Shown here in pieces: positions 9,201 through 16,869 of a DNA stretch of 40,238 bases. The position numbers and the translations under genes are program-made. The stretch's first letter is position 1. Each line of letters opens with the position of its first letter. The DNA is taken from contig NZ_PEDL01000023.1 of assembly GCF_002735925.1 (NCBI RefSeq), forward strand, positions 1 to 40,238, written 5' to 3'. The notes under the pieces were generated by a model, which worked only from the letters and a program-made list of their open reading frames with translations, was not told the origin of the DNA and searched no databases. This DNA comes from Sporanaerobium hydrogeniformans (GTDB lineage: Bacteria; Bacillota; Clostridia; Lachnospirales; Cellulosilyticaceae).

Positions 9201-9835
9201 ATGATAATAAATACTCAACCTTTATTCCAGAAAAAAGCAACATTATTCCTATCACTGATGAAGAATACTTTGAAGATGATATCGTAGGTTTATTTGTTGC
9301 CTTTGTAAAGAAAACTTTTGGAGAAGCTACTTTAGAAGAAAATTTAGACTTTATTGCTCAGGCACTTGGTAATAAGGGGAATTCCTCAAGAGAAATCATT
9401 CGTAATTACTTTATTAAAGACTTCTTTAAAGACCATTGTAAGGTTTATCAAAAACGTCCTATTTATTGGCTCTTTGATAGTGGTAAGCAAAATGGCTTTA
9501 AAGCCTTAATTTATATGCACCGTTATGATGAAAATACCATTGGTAACCTTCGTATTGACTACCTTCATAAAATGCAACGTGTTTATGATAGTGAGATTAG
9601 CCGTATGCAAGAGATGATAGCTAATAGTGGTAATGCTCGTGAAATAGCAGCATCTGAAAAGCGTAAAGAGAAGCTTACTAAGCAGCTGAAGGAAGCGAGA
9701 GAGTATGATGAGAAGATTGCACACCTTGCTGTAGCACGTATTGGTATTGATTTAGATGATGGTGTGAAAGTGAATTATGAGAAAGTGCAGACTGGTACGG
9801 ATGGTAAGAAGTTAGAGATATTGGCAAAGATATAA
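6287..9835 (+). CDS. pglX: BREX DNA adenine-N6 methyltransferase PglX (BrxX)
   Basis: A 1182-residue class I methyltransferase of the PglX type. The SAM-binding motif I is DPCMGSGHILVYAFD starting at D333, and the catalytic motif IV is NPPYMGAS starting at N516, which predicts adenine-N6 methylation. PglX marks a non-palindromic site in host DNA so that BREX can tell self from phage. The N-terminal start MNKAAIKNFAIWARQKLIED and the coiled C-terminal region are family-typical. A GAGGAGG ribosome binding site precedes the ATG. Roughly 8010-9010 (the target-recognition part) is visibly richer in A+T than both flanks, suggesting replacement by recombination. A terminator follows directly. Confidence 0.95.
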   Translation: MNKAAIKNFAIWARQKLIEDISYKAGLMGITEKGINVPLPQSTRDIQFFNIGAKEPFSISGNEIRQREKLVQEIKSKEIDSDYSTAYKSVIEEVAYTWFNRLIAVRFMEVNDYLPSKIRVLSSEAAGKSEPDIVTTPFEADLDYTDTEKQKIVALKGENHLDELFRMLFIKQCNALNEVLPQLFEKTSDYTELLLNIAFTDKEGIVYHLVNDINEDDFNVEKEGQVEIIGWLYQYYNTVPKDETFALLKKNVKITKERIPAATQLFTPDWIVRYMVENSLGRMWVEGHPNEELKKNWQYYLEEAEQEEEVKKQLEAIRAEYSELKPEDIKVIDPCMGSGHILVYAFDVLMQIYESYGYSQRDAAKSIIEHNIYGLDIDNRAYQLAYFAVMMKARAYNRRILSSGVKCNLYAIKESNSINRAHLQYFGSNLSPIEREKAIREITEILDTMKDAREYGSIIDVKPFNKELLEQFLEGHNAHEQMSFETVGIEETQEKLMELIQIAYVMAQKYEIVITNPPYMGASGMGVKLSEYVKKNYPDSKSDLFAVFIERCGEMNKRNGYQGMITQHAWMFLSSYERLRSKILNKNIVNMLHLGAKAFDEIGGEVVQTASYILGHRNITMYAGNYRRLVSYIGEKEKEMAFKTRKEEFITGQINYLKIPGKVFAYWIRNYDVFNYGNIGEKFVSGGRNKTHNNELYVRKWWEINDNSRWQFYENGGTYRKWYGNYTDVVDWSEEAKKSYASHGGLYNERFWGKEGVCWNLITSSNNGFKIKTKNFHYSSGSPTIFSQENDSGLEVLGFLNSRVANFLLKVFNPTLNTTVNDVLSLPYFCPDKEQIIKNVKQAIKIAKADWDSFEISWDFGKHPFVKYRNEIADSTLKDISDVMLSQVYIKWKEELDTRYDILKQNEANINYIFEEAYKLEIHDTKSIDMPTIYTSDVEKDVRSFISYAVGCMFGRYSLDVEGLAYTGGEWDDNKYSTFIPEKSNIIPITDEEYFEDDIVGLFVAFVKKTFGEATLEENLDFIAQALGNKGNSSREIIRNYFIKDFFKDHCKVYQKRPIYWLFDSGKQNGFKALIYMHRYDENTIGNLRIDYLHKMQRVYDSEISRMQEMIANSGNAREIAASEKRKEKLTKQLKEAREYDEKIAHLAVARIGIDLDDGVKVNYEKVQTGTDGKKLEILAKI

Positions 9836-9847
9836 GTTAAATAGTTT

Positions 9848-9878
9848 CCCTAGCATTTTCAGATGCTAGGGATTTTTA
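9848..9878 (+). terminator. Rho-independent terminator after pglX
   Basis: CCCTAGCAT (9848-9856) and ATGCTAGGG (9863-9871) form a perfect 9-bp stem with a 6-base loop, followed by ATTTTTAT. It closes the first BREX transcription unit 12 bp after the pglX stop and separates it from the Gabija genes. Confidence 0.85.
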
Positions 9879-9930
9879 TATATGTCATTATCGAAAATAG
9901 AGTAGCAGGATAGGTATTATATGTAGTTTT

Positions 9931-9960
9931 TTGATGGTAATTGATGTAGAATTATATATA
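9931..9960 (+). promoter_or_regulatory. Probable promoter of gajAB
   Basis: TTGATG (9931-9936) and TATATA (9955-9960) are separated by 18 bases in the AT-rich gap after the pglX terminator, about 60 bases before the gajA start. A ribosome binding site AGAGGAG (about 10010-10016) follows. This is a plausible vegetative promoter; a shifted TATAAT at 9957-9962 could be the -10 instead. Confidence 0.45.
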
Positions 9961-10021
9961 ATATTTAAAAAATAAAATTAAAATCTATACTTAAAATGAT
10001 ATTAGTAAAGAGGAGTAGCGT

Positions 10022-11812
10022 ATGTATATTAGTTGGTTGAGAATTGAAGGATTTAGAAATTTTGTAAATGAAACTATTAATTTTGCTGATAAGACACTTG
10101 TAATTGGAACCAATGATGTTGGTAAAACAAATATGATATATGCCTTAAGGTTATTATTTGATAAAAGTCTAAGTGAAAGGGATTTAGAGTTAAGTAATAG
10201 TGATTATAATGCCTATACTAGTGCAACTACCATAAAAATAACAGTTTGTATAAAAGATATTAAGGAGGATTGTTTACGAAGTACATTTAATGGAGATATA
10301 CAAAATGATTCTATGATTATTCAATATCAAAATAGTAAAAATGGAGAGTTTGCCATTTATACGGGTGCTACAGAAGAGTTATTACAAGCTAAAGCAGGAA
10401 GATTTTATTTAAAAAGGTTAAACTTAGAATATGTTAATAGTAATAGAGACATCCTATCATTTATGAAGCGTACTAAGTTGCAGCTACTAGATAGATCCAA
10501 AGAAAATTTGCTAGAAGCACAAAAGACAAGTGATGCCATAACAGTACAGGCTTTACAAGATGATCTTAAAGCAATGAACGATAAAATAGATAATCTTGAA
10601 TACATACAAGCATCCTTAAGCAAAGTAAATGATGAATTAGCAAGTTTAGCATTTAATAATGAGGATCAATTAGTTAAATTTACAACAGGTAATAACGAGG
10701 TAGAAGATTTATTGAATAATTTAGATTTAGCATATAGTACATCTAAAGGAAATTTAAAAATTGGCGGTGATGGAAGAAATAATCAAATCTATTTAGCTAC
10801 ATGGGTTGCCAAGCAAAAATTTGATAAGAGTTTAGAGCGAGTTACTATATTTGCTATTGAAGAACCAGAAGCTCATTTACATCCACATCAGCAGCGAAAG
10901 TTGTCTAAGTACTTGGCTGAAAATTTTACAGAACAAATATTTATTACTACACATTCGAGCCAGATTGCTGCTGAATTTAGGCCAGATAAGATTGTGAGAT
11001 TATATAGTCAAAGTAAGTGCACAAAGGTTGCTCAAGGTGGTTGTGCAAAAAATATTGGATTAAGTTTTGATGAGTTTGGCTATAGGCTTAATGCAATATC
11101 ATCAGAGGTTTTCTTTTCAGATGCAGTTTTCTTAGTAGAAGGTCCTTCTGAAAAGTTATTTTATACAGCGTTATCACAAGACCTAGGTATAGATTTTGAT
11201 AGGTATAATATTACTTTACTAGATGTGAATGGAATAGGATTCAAACCCTATATTAAAATTTGTAAAGCATTAGATATACCATTTGTAATACGAACAGATG
11301 ATGATATTTTTGAGAAAAGCTATAAAAAAAGAGGAACATATAAGTACTATGGTGGTATAAGTCGTGTCATGGGAATATATGAAGAACTTCTAAGTAACTG
11401 TCAAACTGAGGAGTTATATAGATATTGGGAAGAAAATAAGCAATATAATGAGTGGGAGGCAAATGAGGTAGCTTGTCCTCAAGAAACAAGGAATCTTAAT
11501 AAAACCATTAGGGAAAAGATAGATTTATATAATATATTCTTGTCTGTTAAAGATCTTGAGAATGACATTGTAGCTACCTCGTTATATCAAAGTTTATCTG
11601 ACCACTATGGAACAAAGGTGCCAGAAGAAATAGTAAAGAAAATGCAAGGAAAGAAAGCAGAACATATGCTTGAGTACTTAAATAATATAAGGAAGTTAGG
11701 TGTTTCTCTAGAATGCATAAAAGATGATGCTATTGCAAAACCCATTATACGTCTGAAATCATTAGTGGAAGGGAGAATTAGAGATAGTGAGGAGCAAGGT
11801 AGAGCCAACTAA
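10022..11812 (+). CDS. gajA: Gabija-type OLD-family ATPase/TOPRIM nuclease GajA
   Basis: A 596-residue overcoming-lysogenization-defect (OLD) family protein, close to the known GajA length. The N-terminal ABC-type ATPase has Walker A GTNDVGKT (residues 29-36), a Walker B-like IEEPEAHLHPHQQ near 279-291 and a switch histidine in TTHSSQIAAEF. The C-terminal half carries a TOPRIM nuclease domain with FLVEGPSEKLF near 370-380 (catalytic Glu) and an acidic RTDDDIFE near 423-430. GajA is a DNA-nicking endonuclease that assembles with GajB and is activated when nucleotides are depleted during phage infection. The next gene overlaps it by 26 bases and encodes a UvrD-like helicase, which makes Gabija the best call over a solitary OLD nuclease. 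Confidence 0.88.
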   Translation: MYISWLRIEGFRNFVNETINFADKTLVIGTNDVGKTNMIYALRLLFDKSLSERDLELSNSDYNAYTSATTIKITVCIKDIKEDCLRSTFNGDIQNDSMIIQYQNSKNGEFAIYTGATEELLQAKAGRFYLKRLNLEYVNSNRDILSFMKRTKLQLLDRSKENLLEAQKTSDAITVQALQDDLKAMNDKIDNLEYIQASLSKVNDELASLAFNNEDQLVKFTTGNNEVEDLLNNLDLAYSTSKGNLKIGGDGRNNQIYLATWVAKQKFDKSLERVTIFAIEEPEAHLHPHQQRKLSKYLAENFTEQIFITTHSSQIAAEFRPDKIVRLYSQSKCTKVAQGGCAKNIGLSFDEFGYRLNAISSEVFFSDAVFLVEGPSEKLFYTALSQDLGIDFDRYNITLLDVNGIGFKPYIKICKALDIPFVIRTDDDIFEKSYKKRGTYKYYGGISRVMGIYEELLSNCQTEELYRYWEENKQYNEWEANEVACPQETRNLNKTIREKIDLYNIFLSVKDLENDIVATSLYQSLSDHYGTKVPEEIVKKMQGKKAEHMLEYLNNIRKLGVSLECIKDDAIAKPIIRLKSLVEGRIRDSEEQGRAN

Positions 11813-13394
11813 AGAACAGCAAGAAATTATAGATAAAGAAGGAAATATTGTAATCACAGCGAAACCAGGAAGTGGAAAGACATTTACAATCGTTGAAAAG
11901 ATAAGAAGTATTGCTGATAATTTATTAGACTATCAGGGAGTTATAGCAATATCATTTACGAGAAAAGCTAGTCATGAATTAGAGGTAAGATGTAAGAGGA
12001 GAGAAATTCCTAAAAAATGTTCATTTTATGGAACGCTTGATAAGTTTTATATTACTCAAATTATAATGCCCTTTGCAAAACACATTACCAAGAATATCGT
12101 GGCTCTAGAAGTGAAAGATAAATTAAATGAATATCCTCAATACAAAGATTTAATACAATTAAAGCAAGGGAAAAGTAGAATACTGGAAGAGTTGTTAATA
12201 CAATCTTTAGATGAGGGATATATTTTTTTAGAAATTTGTGGTGAAACAGCTGAATATATATTAGAGAATGTCCCAGATTGTAAGAAATATTTAAAAGCTA
12301 GATATACCCATATATTTATTGATGAATATCAGGATTGCGGAGAGGTTCAGCACCAGATATTTATGCAGTTAGTGGAACTAGGAATAATAGGGGTTGCAGT
12401 AGGGGATTTAGATCAGGCAATATATGCCTTTAGTGATAGATATTCGAAGTACTTAGAGTTATTAATAACAGCAGAGGAATTTACACATCTGCAACTTACT
12501 CACAATCACCGATGTCATAAAAGTATATCTGATTATTTATTACGTCTAATGGGTGAAAATATAGAAGAACCTAGTGAAGATATTCGTGTATTTGCTGTAA
12601 GTGTTCAAGGACATGAAGAAGAATTAATGGCACAGATAGATAAAAGATTAGAACAAATAAAGGCAGATTTTAATGTAAAGAATAATAATGAGATAGCAAT
12701 TTTATGCCGTTCTAATGCCTCTGCACAAATAATGGACAAGTACTTACAGACAAAACATAAATTATTTCTAGAAAATGAGTTAGATCGCTATAGTTCATAT
12801 TGGGCTAGATTTTATAGTGATTTGTTAGGATGTTACTTCGATTCAGGTGTATGTGCAATTGATTTTTGTCAAAGATACATAGATGAAGAGATTGATAGTA
12901 AATCATTTACAAAATTAAATCTAATCATAAATAAAATATTTGGCTTATGTGCAGAAGAGTTAAGTGATAATGTAGCTATGTTCTTTGAAGCAGCACGTAT
13001 AGTTTATCCTGAATATGAAAATGAGGAGATAAAAGAAGTAGTTCAAGAGATAGTAAGTAATATAGAAATTCTAAATAACTATAAGCCGGCATCTGCTGAT
13101 GAGGTATGTATACTTACATTACATAAATCAAAGGGATTAGAGTATAAAGTTGTATTTCATATGGATTTATACAGATGGATTTTTCCAAGGGAAGGACATA
13201 ACGTTTTAGAAGAAGAGCAAGTTCAAAGTTTAAATTTACATTATGTGGGTGTCACTCGTGCTATAGAAGCATGCTTTTTAATGCAAGGGACACGGAGATA
13301 TAGACCAAGTAATAAGGATCTTTATAAAGCAGAAGCATCACCTTTTTTGTTTAAGAATAATTTACATAGTTTCAGAAGAAATATTAGTTGGTAG
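11787..13394 (+). CDS. gajB: Gabija-type UvrD/Rep-like helicase GajB
   Basis: A 535-residue superfamily 1 helicase. Visible motifs are Walker A AKPGSGKTFTIVEKI near residues 26-40, the Q-motif-like PTKEQQEII before it, motif II FIDEYQDC near 177-184, motif III VGDLDQAIYAFSD, motif V LTLHKSKGLEYKVVF, and motif VI LHYVGVTRAIEACFLM. It is short compared with full UvrD/PcrA (about 700 residues or more), as expected for GajB. In Gabija it senses DNA termini and cooperates with GajA. The start is GTG at 11787, inside the end of gajA, with a GGAAGGGAG ribosome binding site about ten bases upstream, so the two proteins are translationally coupled. No frameshift is visible. Confidence 0.88.
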   Translation: MRSKVEPTKEQQEIIDKEGNIVITAKPGSGKTFTIVEKIRSIADNLLDYQGVIAISFTRKASHELEVRCKRREIPKKCSFYGTLDKFYITQIIMPFAKHITKNIVALEVKDKLNEYPQYKDLIQLKQGKSRILEELLIQSLDEGYIFLEICGETAEYILENVPDCKKYLKARYTHIFIDEYQDCGEVQHQIFMQLVELGIIGVAVGDLDQAIYAFSDRYSKYLELLITAEEFTHLQLTHNHRCHKSISDYLLRLMGENIEEPSEDIRVFAVSVQGHEEELMAQIDKRLEQIKADFNVKNNNEIAILCRSNASAQIMDKYLQTKHKLFLENELDRYSSYWARFYSDLLGCYFDSGVCAIDFCQRYIDEEIDSKSFTKLNLIINKIFGLCAEELSDNVAMFFEAARIVYPEYENEEIKEVVQEIVSNIEILNNYKPASADEVCILTLHKSKGLEYKVVFHMDLYRWIFPREGHNVLEEEQVQSLNLHYVGVTRAIEACFLMQGTRRYRPSNKDLYKAEASPFLFKNNLHSFRRNISW

Positions 13395-13530
13395 GGATTT
13401 AATAATCTAGTAAAAGAGATAAAAACTAAAATTAAAAATGTAATTAAAACCGACAATCATTGTGGGGGAGTATTTTAAAGTAGTTAATATTATTTTTCTA
13501 GGATTGTTATACAGAATACATATATAGGTA

Positions 13531-13539
13531 TGCTATAAT
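13531..13539 (+). promoter_or_regulatory. Extended -10 promoter before the DUF262 module
   Basis: TGCTATAAT is a perfect extended -10 element, about 105 bases before the start at 13644, in the 249-bp gap after gajB. The -35 region is poor, which is common for extended -10 promoters. It suggests the DUF262/ATPase/288-residue genes form their own transcription unit. Confidence 0.5.
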
Positions 13540-13643
13540 TATATAAGAATATATATGTAACAATAGATGTTAAAAATATCACTTAGATAAGTGAAAAATA
13601 TAATATAAAATAGGTAATACTAAACCGTAGAGGAGGGTGTGAG

Positions 13644-14807
13644 ATGCAAAAAAATTATGAACGGTTGGAAGAAGAGTACTATGGTATAGAAAATGAGCAA
13701 GATGACCAATATGATAATGAAGAAACAATAGAATATCCGTTTGATGCGGATATGATTAGAGTAGATCAACAGATGCTATCTTTGGAATACTTATATAGGT
13801 TAATGAAGGAGCAAAATTTAGATTTAAGTCCTACATTTCAACGAAGCAAGGTTTGGAAAGAAAAAAGACGTAAGTCTTTACTGATTGAATCCTTAATGCT
13901 AAGGATTCCGATTCCAGCTTTTTATTTCTATGAGAATGAAAATGCTACATTTACCGTTATTGATGGTAAACAGAGGCTTACAACCATAAGAGATTTTTTA
14001 AATGATGATTTTGCGTTATATGGCCTAGAATATTTGCATGCTTGTGAAGGCAAAAAATTTTCGCAGCTTGATGCTAAATATCAACAACGAATCTATAGAA
14101 CTCAGTTTGCCATTAATACCTTGGATGTAAGGTCTCCTCATAGGGTTGTATTTGATATATTTAGAAGGGTTAATACGGGTGGAGTAGCACTTAATCCACA
14201 AGAAATTAGAAATGCGATGGCATCGGAAGGTACAAGACAATTTTTGAAAAAGCTATCTAAATTAGAAGTATTTAAAAAGGCTACAAGGGCAAGAATAAAT
14301 GATGACAGAATGGCAGCACAAGAAGTGGTATTACGTTATATAGCATTTAAGAAGTTATATGATGAGCAGAAAGGAAATATTGATTTTATATATGGAGATG
14401 TCACATCATATTTAGATACTACAATTATGGAGTTAAGAAAAGCAGCAAAGGATACTTATATAGAGTATGAAGAAAGCTTTGCAAAAGCAATGAAGATGGG
14501 GGCTGCTATATTTGGCAAATTTGCTTTTACAAAATGCTATTTGGAAGGAGAAACTATATATAATAATCTAGATATTATTAATAAAACATTATTTACATCT
14601 TGGTCAGTAGTTTTATCAGATCCAAAATACCAAAGAGAGAAAATATTAGGTTGTAGGGAAGAAATTGTTAAGCAAGTAGCATATAGGATTACCTATGATA
14701 CTTCATATGCAAACGCAATTACATTAGGAACAAATGGGAGAAGATCAGTAAACATAGCATTTGAAGTTGCTAAGGAGATTTTGGAAGAGGTACTACACAA
14801 TGATTAG
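13644..14807 (+). CDS. DUF262 (ParB/GmrS-like N-terminal) domain protein
   Basis: A 387-residue DUF262 protein. The signature DGKQRLTTIRDFL lies near residues 106-118, followed by the second conserved block FDIFRRVNTGGVALNPQEIR near 170-189. DUF262 is related to the ParB/Srx NTP-hydrolysing fold; in GmrSD-type restriction enzymes it supplies nucleotide hydrolysis for cleavage of modified DNA. Here the HNH-containing GmrD/DUF1524 half is absent, so this is a stand-alone DUF262. A very acidic N-terminal segment (residues 8-35) precedes the domain. It overlaps the next gene by 8 bases, indicating a functional pair with the ATPase. A GGAGGGTG ribosome binding site precedes the ATG. Confidence 0.85.
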   Translation: MQKNYERLEEEYYGIENEQDDQYDNEETIEYPFDADMIRVDQQMLSLEYLYRLMKEQNLDLSPTFQRSKVWKEKRRKSLLIESLMLRIPIPAFYFYENENATFTVIDGKQRLTTIRDFLNDDFALYGLEYLHACEGKKFSQLDAKYQQRIYRTQFAINTLDVRSPHRVVFDIFRRVNTGGVALNPQEIRNAMASEGTRQFLKKLSKLEVFKKATRARINDDRMAAQEVVLRYIAFKKLYDEQKGNIDFIYGDVTSYLDTTIMELRKAAKDTYIEYEESFAKAMKMGAAIFGKFAFTKCYLEGETIYNNLDIINKTLFTSWSVVLSDPKYQREKILGCREEIVKQVAYRITYDTSYANAITLGTNGRRSVNIAFEVAKEILEEVLHND

Positions 14808-15918
14808 AGAAATTGAGATAAGGAATTATAAATGTTTAGTAAATAAAAAAATTACAGTAGGAAATTTAAACTTCTTCGCAGGTGGCAATGCTGTTGGTAA
14901 GTCTAGTTTTATTCAAGCTATATTATTACTAAGAAGTGCGTATTCTCAAACAGATAAGGGAGAAGTGCAACTTAATGATTTTTATGGTACCAATTTAGGA
15001 TTGGCAAAAAATGCAATTGCTACTAATCATGACGATACTTCACAAATAGAAATAAAGGCATCCTGTTATGATAGAAATATTTATCATGCTATCTATAAAG
15101 TAGGTGAGGAAATAACCATGCCTTTTGCTTTAGAAATAGTAAATAGAGAAGATATAGAGAGACAAAAAAAAGAAAGTAACAGTAAGATTGATAACATCTC
15201 TTTTACTTATTTGAATGCTGAACGAATAGGGCCTAGAATTGCCTTAGATATGGGAAATGATAAAAACTTAAATATAGGATTTAAAGGAGAATATACGAAT
15301 CATGTTATTAATAAAGCTGACAAACTAAGAATAGATATACATGATAATCTTAAGGTTAGTGTACTTGATAAATTCTCGGCACATTGTCAAGAATGGTTAA
15401 ATACGATTATACCAGGAATAGAGCTTAGTACAGAAGTGAATGAGAATGTTAATAAAGCAATTATCCAGTATAAAAATAATAAGACATCTAGTGAATTTTA
15501 CACACCCACTGGTACAGGTTTTGGAATTACATATACCTTACCAATTATTGTTGGGGGATTACTTGCTTCAAAACAGAAAGATAGCATATTTATAGTTGAA
15601 AATCCAGAGGCTCACTTGCATCCAAGTGCACAATCTAATTTAGGGAAATTCTTAGCATTATTATCTTCAACAGGAATTCAATTATTTATAGAGACTCATA
15701 GTGAGCACATTATTAATGGTGCAAGGCTACAATTAGCTAAAATGCATAATACAGATAATATGCATGTTTTCTTTTTCTCAAATGAAGGAAAGAGTATAGA
15801 TATTGATAGTATTACACTTAACGAATATGGTGAGTTAGATCACTGGCCTATAGGTTTTTTTGATCAAAGTAAAATAGACTTAAGAGAATTAGTGAGGTTA
15901 AGGATGTGTGGGAAGTAG
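14800..15918 (+). CDS. OLD/RecF-like AAA ATPase with DUF3696-like C-terminus
   Basis: A 372-residue ABC-type ATPase. Walker A is GGNAVGKSS (residues 28-36), the Walker B-like stretch is VENPEAHLHPSAQ near 266-278, and a switch histidine lies in IETHSEHIINGARL. The C-terminal end GELDHWPIGFFDQSKIDL resembles the DUF3696 tail of OLD-like ATPases, and no TOPRIM nuclease domain is present. The start is ATG 14800, which has GGAAGAGG nine bases upstream and overlaps the DUF262 stop; an upstream TTG at 14761 is unlikely. DUF262 plus DUF3696 ATPase pairs occur in defence islands, where the ATPase presumably senses or loads on DNA while partners act (inference). Confidence 0.85.
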   Translation: MIREIEIRNYKCLVNKKITVGNLNFFAGGNAVGKSSFIQAILLLRSAYSQTDKGEVQLNDFYGTNLGLAKNAIATNHDDTSQIEIKASCYDRNIYHAIYKVGEEITMPFALEIVNREDIERQKKESNSKIDNISFTYLNAERIGPRIALDMGNDKNLNIGFKGEYTNHVINKADKLRIDIHDNLKVSVLDKFSAHCQEWLNTIIPGIELSTEVNENVNKAIIQYKNNKTSSEFYTPTGTGFGITYTLPIIVGGLLASKQKDSIFIVENPEAHLHPSAQSNLGKFLALLSSTGIQLFIETHSEHIINGARLQLAKMHNTDNMHVFFFSNEGKSIDIDSITLNEYGELDHWPIGFFDQSKIDLRELVRLRMCGK

Positions 15919-16772
15919 AGTTTTATACCATAACATTTGATCTACTTAAGTGTACAACCATTGAAGAAGCAGAAAGAGTTATCATGGCATATTTAGAAAT
16001 GATAAGTGAATTAAGAAGAAATAAGTTGTCGATTAAAACACCAAGTGATTTGTATAATACTAAAATATGTAGTGAATTAGAGTTGTTTGAGTACTTGTTC
16101 TATGATGATCAAGGGCAGAATGAAGATATTCGCAGTTTAATAAGGGAAATAATAGAGAAAGATATTAAAACAGGAGATATTTCTTTTGATGATTTAATTT
16201 ACTTGTTAAACAGTGACTATTATAAAGCTTATAAAGCCTTAATAAGTCATAAGCAAGTAGAGATTGATATAGATGAAAATTTAAAAGTGCTAGATCCTAA
16301 AGGATATCTAGCACCTTATAGGTTTTATCTATCTCACAGTGAAACATTAGAGGAGTTTCAAGAAGCAATGAAGGATTGTTTTCCTCATTTGTTATTTCAC
16401 AATAGAGTTTATCAAACAATGAATGCAAAGCTAAGAGATATTGGTAGTTTTCAAGAAGAACTTATAAGACATTTATCGGCAATAAATGATTATGCAAAAG
16501 AAGTTTATGAAGAGGTAGGTAATCGAGAATTCTACAGAGTATTTAAATCACGTTACAACATAGAATGCAGTGGAAGAGGAAGTAGAGAATGTGGGGATGG
16601 TTTTAAGTGCAAATTTAGTAATAGGAGTGGAATAGAGGAAGAAGTAACCTGTAATCCTCATACAAAGTTATATAACAGCTATTCTGAGTACAGAATTTAT
16701 TTTAGTTTTGGAAAAGAAAGTATTGCGGATGGAAAGATTCTTATTGGTCATATTGGTGGACATTGGGAATAA
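15906..16772 (+). CDS. Unrecognised 288-residue protein, third gene of the DUF262/ATPase set
   Basis: I do not recognise this family. The start is GTG 15906, overlapping the ATPase stop by 13 bases, with GAGG about nine bases upstream, so it is translationally coupled to the ATPase. The first 180 residues look helical and acidic (for example IRSLIREIIEKDIKTGDI). The C-terminal 80 residues are different: basic and cysteine-containing, with ECSGRGSRECGDGFKCKF, then VTCNPHTKLYNSY, and ending KILIGHIGGHWE. Conserved-looking Arg, His, Cys and Gly suggest a small catalytic or nucleic-acid-binding domain, possibly the effector of the trio, but nothing seen proves a nuclease. No signal peptide or membrane segment is present. 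Confidence 0.8.
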   Translation: MWEVEFYTITFDLLKCTTIEEAERVIMAYLEMISELRRNKLSIKTPSDLYNTKICSELELFEYLFYDDQGQNEDIRSLIREIIEKDIKTGDISFDDLIYLLNSDYYKAYKALISHKQVEIDIDENLKVLDPKGYLAPYRFYLSHSETLEEFQEAMKDCFPHLLFHNRVYQTMNAKLRDIGSFQEELIRHLSAINDYAKEVYEEVGNREFYRVFKSRYNIECSGRGSRECGDGFKCKFSNRSGIEEEVTCNPHTKLYNSYSEYRIYFSFGKESIADGKILIGHIGGHWE

Positions 16773-16869
16773 GAAAGACTAAAAGATACTTAAATTAAAA
16801 ATAACATGATACAGATCTGAAAAGATTAATAGTATCCTAGTAAAAGTTGCGAAATAGGGAGTTGATACA

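Noticed and set aside
10022-11812. RecF or SMC-type repair ATPase
   Set aside because: The C-terminal TOPRIM residues and the coupled UvrD-like partner fit GajA of Gabija much better.
13644-14807. Type IV GmrSD restriction enzyme
   Set aside because: Only the DUF262 half is present; no HNH/DUF1524 half follows or is fused, so the GmrSD label would overstate it.
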